A DNA stretch of 64,000 bases from the NCBI GenBank assembly GCA_020002185.1, contig CM034534.1:68791652-68855651 (forward strand), in the 5' to 3' direction. Both the position numbers and the translations under genes were made by a program. This document shows positions 11,433 to 26,800 of the stretch, in pieces. The notes beneath the pieces are model-generated. The model saw only the letters and a list, made by a program, of their open reading frames with translations, had not been told where the DNA came from and did no database searches. How positions within the stretch are numbered: the stretch's first letter is position 1; each line of letters opens with the position of its first letter. The stretch is from Paraescarpia echinospica (lineage: Eukaryota; Annelida; Polychaeta; Sabellida; Siboglinidae).

Positions 11433-13698
11433 GCGCGCGTCTTTGCGATTCACTTATGAAAAGCTAACAGGCACTTTTAAGTCACGCCCAACAGCGCTCG
11501 GGATTGGTCGCTAGGGCAAGGAACGTTTGACACATGAGACACGCGCGTTTCATTTTGTTTTTCGCGGGGAGACGTCAGGGCTTGTTATATGTCAGCAAGG
11601 GGCTATACGTACACATACTAATTTTACGAACAAGTAGGCAGGGCTATAACTACGTATACAAACTAATTTTACGAACTGGTAGGCAGGGCCCTACGTATAC
11701 GTACGTTCATCCAGATTATATTATTTAGCGTTCAATTTAGACTGATACTGATTAGGACAGTCGCGAAATCCATTAATTGTAAATGTTGTCATACTGTTAT
11801 CTTAACACATCGTGAATACGAAGCAAATAGGTACAATGTGGAACAGCAATTACCTTTGCATTTATATAATACAATTCTAAAACATGCACAAAACTAATAA
11901 CTAATTAATTCGACTTTAATCGAGCTAGCATATTAGGAAAGATTATTTTCAATATATAGTAATGCAATCACTGTCTTCAAGCTTCATTATGAATATTTGC
12001 TATGGGATGGGTGTAAAATTATTAGAATGTTGTTCATTTGTCAGAAGGATACATGTGGAAATGTTTATAAGTGCAAAAATAATTGAGATTTATTTAAAGT
12101 TAGTTAAAATATTTTAGCAAAAATAATAAAAGTGTTCTTGTAATGTATACTAAATATAATCCTGCAAGAATTATGATATATTCGTTCACTCACGTGCCCA
12201 TTTGGCATGTTTACTGCTGAGCTCGACTCCACTCGGCTTTTGCTTACATCCGTATGCCCATACAGACATTCAGAAATGTACACATGCATAATTAGCTATA
12301 ATTAAATATGTAAATATCATATGGGAATAGAGCTGCTCTTTGCTCAGTTCGTAAAGTGAAAGAGTCTCAGTAATTGTGCATAATGGCAATCCCATTTATT
12401 TAATAAAATATTTGAAAACGTGTGTACAGTGTGTATTAAACATACCAAATTATATTACATGATCACAGTGCACATGCATTATATAATTAGTAGAATTTAA
12501 ATTATTTGAAAACAAAAGTATGATATGCATTAAATATACTTGAATTAATGTAGTGTATGTGGATTACATACTTGGGTAGTGTATAAGTAACTATGCCTAC
12601 AGTATCATCTTTGTTTCATTACTAGCATCAAACCAACTATATAAAGGAACAATAAAGAAAAATAATGTTACTCTTTTTGTCATAGGAATGTGCACATTCC
12701 TATGACTAAAATTATTTTACACACGTTTTCAAATGTTTTATTAAATAAGTGGGATTGTCATTATGCACCATTACTGATACTCTTTCACTTTACGAACTGA
12801 GCAAAGAGCAGCTCTATTACCATATGATATTTATATATTTAATTATAGCTAAGTATGCATGTGTACATTTGTCAATGTCTGCATGGGCACACAGATGTAA
12901 GAGCAAAAGCCGAGTGGAGTCGAGCTCAGCAGTAAACATGCCAAATGGGTACGTGAATGAACGAATATATCATAAATCTTGCAGGATTATATTCAGTATA
13001 CGTTATGTTAGACATCTACAAGAACACATTTATTATTTTTGCTAAAATATTTTAAACTAACTTTAAATAAATCTGAATTATTTTCGCACTAAATATGTGT
13101 TTTGGCAGTTTGTAGATTATTTGTGCTGAATAAATATTTCCACATATATCCTTCTTCCAAATGAACAACATTCTAATAATTTTACACTCATCCCATCGCA
13201 CATATTCATAATAAAGCTTGAAGACCGTGATTACATTACTATATATTGAGAACAGTCTTCCCTAATATGCTAGCTCGATTAAAGTCAAATTAATTAGTTA
13301 TTAGTTTTGTGCATGTTCTAGAATTGTATTATATAAATGCAAAGGTAATTGCTGTTCCACATTGCACTTATTTGCTTCGTGTTTGCAAGGTGTTAAGATA
13401 ACAGTATGACAACATTTACAATTAATGGATTTCGCGACTGTCCTAATCAGTATCAGTCTAAATTGAACGCTAAATAATATAATATGGATGAACGAAGGGT
13501 CCTGCCTACCAATTCATAAAATGAGTATGTGTACGTATAGCCCCTTGCTAACATATTTTTTTATAATAAGCCCTAACGTCTCCCGCGAAAAACAAAATGA
13601 AACGCGCCTGATACATGTGTCAAACGCTCCTTGCCCTAACGACCAATCACGAGCGCCTGTTAGCTTTTCATAATTGAATCCCAAAGGCGCGTGGGGCG
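11433..13698. mobile_element. Large inverted-repeat (foldback-like) element
   Basis: The arms run about 11433-12424 and 12719-13698. The left arm reads ...atgaaaagctaacaggc...gattggtcgctagggcaagg...attatataatacaattctaaaac...; the right arm carries the reverse complements in opposite order, with small indels and substitutions. The central spacer is about 295 bp. Short mirrored frames in both arms are not genes. A fragment of one arm is found alone at about 28240-28318, so the sequence is dispersed. No transposase was seen, and the termini are approximate. Confidence 0.85.
12679..12706. repeat. Perfect 28-bp palindrome
   Basis: Each half is gtcataggaatgtg/cacattcctatgac with no spacer. It lies in the spacer of the large inverted repeat, just left of its right arm. 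Confidence 0.95.
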
Positions 13699-14282
13699 CC
13701 TCTTTATCGGTGCGTACGTGCGTAAGAGACAACTATTGTGGGTAGGAGGGGTGGGGTGGTGGAGTTCACTTTTTTCACATTTTTTATTTCTTTTTTTTAT
13801 TTTTTTTCTTCACATTTTTAAAAATTGAAATAGACCATTGGGACGCTTTGAGGGGCTCCCCTCCATCACGCCCAGGCTCGTGGATAGGACGGGTGGGTTG
13901 GTGGATGATCGCCTCTTAGCGGGTGTGTAAGGGTTAGGACTGCCAGATGGACGGCTAATGAACGCCTCTTATGTGGAATACCATCGCGTGAGTGTGTTGG
14001 GGGCCCCTTCAACCACGCCCAACATGCACGAACACGGGATGAAGGAACCAATGAATTGTAGATGTGGGCGTGAACTGTAGGTGCGCATGCGCGAACGTGA
14101 GATATCGGGTGTGCGTGAAGGTAATATGATGGACAAAGGGACAGTAATGGCCAGTTCTGTGAAAATTCATTCCCAGGGGCAGCACATTCAATTAGGTCCA
14201 AATGCTTCACTTCATGTTAAGCCTCAGGCGGCCAAACTGAGCGAACAAAGGGAATGTTATGCATGAGTAACTGTTAATAGGT
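13699..14282. other. Noncoding stretch, no recognised gene
   Basis: GC-richer sequence with related CGCC/GGGTGG motifs around 13860-14060. No family was assigned. Confidence 0.5.
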
Positions 14283-14481
14283 ATGCCTTCCACTCAGTGT
14301 TATGTGTCAAACTGCTATAATCGTGGTGGCCACTAATTCCCCCACTGTGATAAGAAGAGGTACAATGCATGGCTGAATGCTATACGACGTGTTTGGCCAA
14401 CCGCCAACGGTCCCAGCAAGAGTAGTGTCGTGTGCTGGGAGCATTTTGTGGCAGCGGACTACATCACAGAAACCACACATG
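14283..14481 (+). pseudogene. THAP zinc-finger exon with one in-frame stop
   Basis: From an ATG the frame reads MPSTQCYVSNCYNRGGH, a TAA at 14334-14336, then FPHC...NAWLNAIRRVW...SVVCWEHFVAADY. These are the landmarks of the THAP C2CH finger: two early cysteines, FP after a short gap, the invariant Trp, then CxxH followed by F. It ends at a good donor CATG/gtgagt. THAP domains are DNA-binding and occur in P-element-type transposases and host factors. The stop sits at codon 18 between landmark residues, suggesting a single nonsense change. No following exon could be seen; the N gap begins 336 bp downstream. Confidence 0.75.
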
Positions 14482-14817
14482 GTGAGTTATTTTATGCCTC
14501 ATATAAATCCCGTTATGCTGCATGGATAAAATGAACAATGCAAGAAGTTGGGATATTCTAGTATACATGCCATTTTTATTATGGACCATGGGAATAGTGT
14601 ATTGTCATGTGATATATTGACAAGTTCTGACTGAATACTGTAATATGTCTGCATCGTTGTGTTTCATGTTGTGCAAACATTAATATTGCAGGCAGTACTT
14701 GTCAGTGTTTTTGAACAGGTAATGATCAAGGGCCGCCTGACTTGCATGACCTTTGTAGAACTTCTCGAGCTTCAAGGTCATGGATATTATCTTATCAGGG
14801 TTTCTCTCTATGCGCAT

Positions 14818-15817
14818 NNNNNNNNNNNNNNNNNNNNNNNNNNNNNNNNNNNNNNNNNNNNNNNNNNNNNNNNNNNNNNNNNNNNNNNNNNNNNNNNNNN
14901 NNNNNNNNNNNNNNNNNNNNNNNNNNNNNNNNNNNNNNNNNNNNNNNNNNNNNNNNNNNNNNNNNNNNNNNNNNNNNNNNNNNNNNNNNNNNNNNNNNNN
15001 NNNNNNNNNNNNNNNNNNNNNNNNNNNNNNNNNNNNNNNNNNNNNNNNNNNNNNNNNNNNNNNNNNNNNNNNNNNNNNNNNNNNNNNNNNNNNNNNNNNN
15101 NNNNNNNNNNNNNNNNNNNNNNNNNNNNNNNNNNNNNNNNNNNNNNNNNNNNNNNNNNNNNNNNNNNNNNNNNNNNNNNNNNNNNNNNNNNNNNNNNNNN
15201 NNNNNNNNNNNNNNNNNNNNNNNNNNNNNNNNNNNNNNNNNNNNNNNNNNNNNNNNNNNNNNNNNNNNNNNNNNNNNNNNNNNNNNNNNNNNNNNNNNNN
15301 NNNNNNNNNNNNNNNNNNNNNNNNNNNNNNNNNNNNNNNNNNNNNNNNNNNNNNNNNNNNNNNNNNNNNNNNNNNNNNNNNNNNNNNNNNNNNNNNNNNN
15401 NNNNNNNNNNNNNNNNNNNNNNNNNNNNNNNNNNNNNNNNNNNNNNNNNNNNNNNNNNNNNNNNNNNNNNNNNNNNNNNNNNNNNNNNNNNNNNNNNNNN
15501 NNNNNNNNNNNNNNNNNNNNNNNNNNNNNNNNNNNNNNNNNNNNNNNNNNNNNNNNNNNNNNNNNNNNNNNNNNNNNNNNNNNNNNNNNNNNNNNNNNNN
15601 NNNNNNNNNNNNNNNNNNNNNNNNNNNNNNNNNNNNNNNNNNNNNNNNNNNNNNNNNNNNNNNNNNNNNNNNNNNNNNNNNNNNNNNNNNNNNNNNNNNN
15701 NNNNNNNNNNNNNNNNNNNNNNNNNNNNNNNNNNNNNNNNNNNNNNNNNNNNNNNNNNNNNNNNNNNNNNNNNNNNNNNNNNNNNNNNNNNNNNNNNNNN
15801 NNNNNNNNNNNNNNNNN
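14818..15817. other. Assembly gap of 1000 N
   Basis: Exactly 1000 Ns, probably a fixed-size scaffold gap. It is followed immediately by a GT-rich run (15818-15860), so the true sequence may include a microsatellite. The first exon of gene B is expected here or slightly upstream. Confidence 1.
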
Positions 15818-15934
15818 GTGTGTGTGTGTGTTGTGTATGTTGTGTGTGTGTGCGCGCGTGAACTAGCGTGAACAAATGTGTAACGTTTCTAAATTTCCTG
15901 CAATAAAAGCATCTCTCCGACTGCGTAGTTCCAG

Positions 15935-20629
<4,695 letters not shown>

Positions 20630-20874
20630 CTCGAGGAATAACATAACACATTAAGGCATTTGTAGGAAACCGCACTATGCTGTGGTTAAAGTAACCATAC
20701 AATTATGTTCTCGTTCTCTTTTATATAATTTTCTTTCTATCTAGCAACACCGTTTTTATTTGCTTATTGACATTTGAATTCCTGTTCTTAATATTGAATT
20801 TACCTGTAATAATTATGTTTTCATCGTTGTATTAAAGCTCCACCTACAATTCCTTTAGTGCGTCGCGTTTGCCC

Positions 20875-20926
20875 ATATATATATATATATATATATAATA
20901 AATAAATTATATATATATATATATAC
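20875..20926. repeat. Imperfect (TA)n run
   Basis: Two TA blocks separated by an AATAAATAAAT stretch. Confidence 0.9.
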
Positions 20927-22189
20927 ACACCGTTCGACATAACTGCGGGCATGGGGCCCGTGAATCTTCTATCGGGCCCTCTTATGCCGCAAGTCACAGG
21001 CCCGGTTGGCTCGCGTGGTGCCACATTAATGGAGAACAAGCATGAATTAGGAGAAGCTCTGCAGGTGAGGAACGAGGTGTTCTAAAAGTACTGGGTTTGG
21101 GAGACCATTTCATTAATATTCGTATGAACTCCCAAGCCCAATTTTGGTCTTTAAATCAGATTTCAATCTTGTATACCGAAAACACCAGGACACGCTACCG
21201 AGTCACGTGACTAGTGTCCTCAAATTTAACAAAACTAACAACGGATTCTGTTTAATGATGGCGGCCAATATGTGAATTCGAAAACCAATGATGTGCGTCT
21301 GTATGCGCAGAGCAGAGGACACAGCGCAGCCAGTCCTTGGATAAATGTTCGCCAGCCAGTCTCCGATTAGCTGAGCAGTGGTGATGTTGTTGATACCGCC
21401 TGCTTGGAGTTCTTGTTTGCTTGTGTCGGATAAACAGCACCAACCGACTGATGTTGGTGCTGTTAACATGCCACGTGGGGATGATTGGCATCCTGCGATT
21501 GAGATGGCCAAACCAGGATTGACGCCGCTGACATAGCAGTGATGAAGCAGTTGGCTGGCCGTTTAATACAGATTTCGTTGCCTATATGAATGCGACGAAA
21601 TATGTATTCGAGAGAATGCGGATACTTATTAAGAGTAATTTCATGTGCAGTTACCTTCCGCATATTCACCATAGTATTAAGAACAATATATTTATTAACG
21701 AGGAACAGACTCGGTCCGTTTAAGATCCTCGGCTCAGATGGACGCGTAGACAGAGCAGTAACTACTGAGGTGCAAGGTTTTTTAGAACAACTAAATCGGG
21801 GGAATTACAGGAGCAAAGGGAGTGGGTGATTTGTGGGAACAGATTGGGAAGCAGCTGAGCTCCAAAAGAAGAATAGTAAGAAGCCAGATATATGTGGGGA
21901 ATTGTGATGCGCATCGAGGCAGGTCGACTAGCAAAACAGCGGAGGTGGTGAAACAGCGAGGCCGCAGTATAGGAGCAGATCACATGATAATCACAGTGTG
22001 TGTGTGTGTGTGTTTGTGTGTTTGTGTGTGAATGTGTGCATGTGTGTATGTGTGTGTATGTGTAATACTGTATTAATACATGGCGTGTGGTGTGTGGTGC
22101 TTACGATCTAAAATGGCTGCTAGCGTCAATTTGCAAAAACACATGTTTCACTAGCTAGGTGGCGCCACTGTATCAATGTGTTTCCCCCG
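20927..22189. other. Intergenic stretch between genes B and C, no recognised gene
   Basis: It contains a GGGCCC-rich patch (20950-21005) and a GT-rich run (21997-22070). Short frames lack homology or splice support. Confidence 0.5.
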
Positions 22190-22668
22190 CCTTAAGGTAA
22201 GATTCCATATGTACGGATGCGGCATACGGCATGCGGCATGCGGATGCGTCATGCGGAATGCGTTTTGCGTGATTCCATGCGTGCGGAACGCAGTGTGTTT
22301 TATCTTTCCGCTTCCGTCTAGGCGGCGTGTACATTCAGCATAACAATATAAAATAGGGTGATGACGCACTTCTTCCACCAACGCTTCTACTTGAACTGTT
22401 GGAAGTTTCCGATACGGCATGTTTCAATCCTCAATACCGGCGCCGACATTTTGAAAGTTGGGAAAATACCTCTATAATGACGTCACTCCTGGGAAATTCC
22501 TGTCCGATTCGTGTGCGGATACGATTGGAATCGCTACATGGAGCAATTCAATTTGCCGCATCCGTATCCGCACGACAAAACGCATCCGCATACATGGGAT
22601 CACTCCTATGAATTCCCACTATAGCCATTTGTTGTCGCATGCCGCATGCCGCATCCGCACATAGGAAT
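22190..22668. mobile_element. MITE-like element with GCGGCATGCGG subterminal repeats
   Basis: The left end attccatatgtacggatgcg followed by gcatacggcatgcggcatgc is mirrored at the right end (gcatgccgcatgccgcatcc gcacataggaat). Further CGCATCCGCA copies lie inside. The termini are approximate and no transposase is present. Confidence 0.7.
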
Positions 22669-23282
22669 ATATATATATATAATAAACTGTACCTATTTTA
22701 ACATATTGACCTGCCAAATGTAATCTATTGAACTACTGTTATTTCATATAAGTTGACTTTGTCTGTTTAATTATATTATTTCTAATATAATACCATGTTT
22801 ACACTGCGTGCTGATTGGAATGTCGATAATCTTGATAACATATATATATATATATATATATATATACGTGTATATACAGTTCGGATACGTAGTAGCTTTA
22901 CAAGAACGCTAATTGATTGTGAGGTACACAAATCGTGACGTACTGGTTACATCAATTCGCCACTGCCTCAGAATTCTATTTAATGCGATGCTCACTGGTG
23001 AAATCAGGAAAGAGGACATCTTGTGCTAGACACATGCCCATTCCTCACATGTCAGAATTGTACTTGATGCGAAGCTCACTGTTGAAGTCAGGAATGACGA
23101 CATCTCCAGGGCTAGCTACACGCCCATTCCGCACGTGTATCTCAGACAGCTTCGCTTCACACAGGCCACATTCGCGACTGTGTACATATATATCCGTCTG
23201 CAAACGTTTTGATGCATACATTTCATCACGTAAGACAAAAAGTCCAGACTAACGAAAGGCGTCATGTATTCGAGATACGACA
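22669..23282. other. 3' flank of gene C, no recognised gene
   Basis: AT-rich, with a (TA)n run at 22840-22866 and two near-duplicate 70-bp motifs around 22965-23115 (ttgatgcgaagctcactg-like). Confidence 0.5.
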
Positions 23283-23384
23283 AACTGTTTGATTCGGTAT
23301 GTATGTAAACGCAGTATCAACGACGCCAGGTTCTGCAGTATAATGATCGACTATGCAAATGGTGCTGCAATTCGACTTCTTCAG

Positions 23385-23463
23385 TTAAACCGCAGCTTCT
23401 GTCAATGTCGTCTGGCTATCTGCTGGTGTCACTGCCGGTGTCACTTCGTTCTGACGATTTTTC
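23385..23463 (-). CDS. Gene C exon 6: cytoplasmic tail and stop
   Basis: Acceptor cgtgtttcag. (R)KNRQNEVTPAVTP, then a Thr/Ala-rich end TTLTEAAV and TAA. It is identical to gene A exon 6. Confidence 0.85.
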
Positions 23464-23782
23464 CTGAAACACGAATGGCAGTGGTACTCCCCAGCAAAGT
23501 TATTGAATAGTAGACGTAGGCTTTATGTTAGTTAACCCCAATATCCTACCCACCTGCATCAACGGTTTAATAGGGTATTATGAGAGGAAAAGATAAATAA
23601 TTATGAGAACTTACAAGTAATGAGAATATACGTCATTGCAATGACTGGAGGTATTTAATATGAGAAATATGTTTGTATGAGGCATGTGGATATAAAACAA
23701 ACATACATGGGACCAATAAAGAAAAGATACACAATAAGATGGGACCTTTAGAGATGAGACAAATATTTACGTGGGCCTATGA

Positions 23783-23873
<91 letters not shown>

Positions 23874-26800
23874 TGAGGAGATTGAAAAGACAAACACATA
23901 GGTGGAGCCTACAGATACGCTTGTATTCAACCAAGGGAACTTGATAGAATAAGCTACAAATATAGGTTCGAATGCCGATGCTTTCGACTTGATATTGCAA
24001 ATACGACATGAAATATAATTATTTAGGCGATGGCACCTTTAATTTCATTGTTGCTGTCGGTAACACACTTCAGTCAGATTATTAGCTGGTATTAAAAGAA
24101 AATATTTGTTATTATAGTTTGTGGGCCAACTTAGCTGCACATCGACTCTAACCACGTGACTCACCTGAGGGCTGCCGGGATAATGAAGGCGCCAGCCAGT
24201 ACAACCACGGCCAGGAGTAGACCGAACGTTGCACCTGCAAGAACAAGAAAGAATTAAAGTTCCATTCTGAGATCGTCCATCTTTTAAATGCAAATTTCCA
24301 GTGAATCAACATGCCCCGTACACTACATATCACTTTCCGCAACACCATATGAGTTTTTACTCACATTATATACAATTTTAAAATAAAGCGGCACGAAGAC
24401 GAATTATTATATCCATGTGACATGTACATTTATTAATCCGTTGGCTGGACCTGGTGATGACAAAACAAAAGCATAATTTACCGAATAACATATAAAATGC
24501 CAAAGTTACGTATATAGTAGCAAGTATGATCAAATAAATACTGTTCACGTTGTGCATACGCTTTCTTAAAAACAGTTTAAAACGGTAGTTTAACAAAGAA
24601 TGCAACGTTAACAGCCTTCTTACGATATATTTTATGTGATACCATTCGCCCGCACTTGGCAATATTATATTCACTTTATTGGCATTGTCGTGATTTGTCT
24701 TTGTTTATTGACAATGTCATCATTATTATTGATTATTTTATATTTATTGTTTATTATTTATTTATTATTGTTATTATAATGCACGGCTCTTTCTACAATC
24801 TCTGTAATTACAAAATATGCACGTTGGTTTATTTTTTATGTTGTCTTAACCCTTATGAGTTCAGAATTAGTTGTTTATTTTATTTCCGTTATAAAGCTGA
24901 CTAATACTTGTATTGGTTAAATGACTGACATAGGAAGTTACGCCACTACTTACTTTAAGCTTAATTTACCGAATAACATATAAAATGCCAAAGTGACATA
25001 TATGGTAGCAAGTATGATCCAGTACGTACTGTTCATGTTGTGGATACGCTTTCTTAAAAACAGCTTAAAATGGTAGTTTGAAGAAAGAATGCAAAGCTAA
25101 CAGCCTTCTTGCGATATATTTTATGTGATACCGTTCGCCCGCACTTGACAATATTATATTCACTTTATTGGTATTGTCGTGATGTTGTTTTTTGTCTTTC
25201 TATATTGACAATGTAATCATTATTATTGATTATTTTATTTGTATTGTTTATTATTTATTTATTTTTGATATTGTAATGTTTTATGTTGTTTTAGCCCATT
25301 AATTGTTTATTTTATTTCCGTTATAAAATTGAATAATAATCTTATCGATTTAATGATTGACTTAGTAAGTTACGCCACTACTTATGCGATACAACTTTTG
25401 TATTATACATAACAATTTTATATTTCCTTTTACCTTTATTTTATACACGTTGTTGTTCCTAAGTACACTTTTTCTGTAGCTCTGCCCAAAACATTAGAGT
25501 CATTTGAAACGATAACCACCTTCCGCAAAAAAACCTTAAAACATATCTATTCCAAACTGCATTTTCACCAAAATCCTCGGCGTTCCCTTGCTCTGATGAC
25601 TTTTAGCGTCCCTCTTCATGCATTTCTTAACGATTCTGGCTTCTTGCGCCTTTGAGCGCGTGTGTTCGAGGATTTAATAACTTTGGAAGTTATCATTATT
25701 TTATTACTAAGTAACTAACTAACTAACCAAAATGAATGTTGCTATTCAGTCAGTCAAATTAAATAACAAGGATAATTGTAGGTAGGCTCTAATCCAAAAA
25801 TATTAGATTTCTTGGAAAAACGGGAGAAATGTTAGCAGTGCAGATATGTTTATAAAACATAAAACGATGCCAGATCAGAAAACTCCGGAACTCACCGACA
25901 ATTGCATTGTCTGAAACGCCATCAGACGTTAAGGAAGAAAATGAGCCCGTGTTTGACGTAGTGACGCCGCTTGGTGACTTCGCTGTCGTCGCTGTCGTGG
26001 TAGTTGAAGCAGTGTCGCCAGGTGTCGCGGTGTCGTCATCGACGGATGGTGTGTTGGCGTCTGTGTTTGCGGTGACTGTAGCTGTGCCGGCTGTTTTGAT
26101 GTTGGTGGTAGAATTGGTAGTAGTACTAGTAGTAGTAGTAGATGTTGTTGTCGCGACAGGTGTACTAGTTGTATCGACAGGTGAGGTAGTTGTATCGGCA
26201 GGTGTGGTAGTTGTGGCGACAAGTGTGGTAGTAGTGGCGACAGGTGTGGTAGTGGTAACGGCAGGTGTGGTAGTAATAACGACAGGTATGGTAGTGGTAT
26301 CGACAGCTGTGTTAGTTGTATCGACAGGTGTGGTAGTTGTGGCGACAAATGTGGTAGTAGTGGCGACAGGTGTGGTAGTAGTGGCGACTAGTGTGGTAGT
26401 AGTGGCGGCAGGTGTGGTAGTAGTAATGACAGGTGTGGTAGTGGTATCGACAGCTGTGGTAGTTGTATCGACAGGTGTAGTACTTGTGGCGACAAGTGTT
26501 GTAGTAGTAACGACAGGTGTGGTAGTAGTAACGGCAGGTGTGGTAGTAATAACGACAGGTGTGGTAGTGGTATCGACAGCTGTGGTAGTTGTATCGACAG
26601 GTGTGGTAGTTGTGGAGACAAGTGTGGTAGTAGTGGCGACAGGTGTGGTAGTAGTAACGACAGGTGTGGTAGTAGTGGGGACAGGTGTGGTAGTAGTGGC
26701 GACAGGTGTGTTAGTTGTGGCGACAGGTGTGGTAGTGGTAACGACAGGTGTGGTAGTTGTGGCGACAAGTGTGGTAGTAGTGGCGACAGGTGTGGTAGTG

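Larger units (their letters stand above)
23283..24795. repeat. Right copy of the identical 1.5-kb duplication
   Basis: It matches 1-1513 throughout as far as can be read, including a (TG)43 run at 23784-23869. It carries gene C exons 5 and 6. Confidence 0.95.

Noticed and set aside
14659..15866. Apparent 360-400 codon frames across the N gap
   Set aside because: Almost entirely undetermined bases. The short hydrophobic start near 14660 does not begin with ATG.
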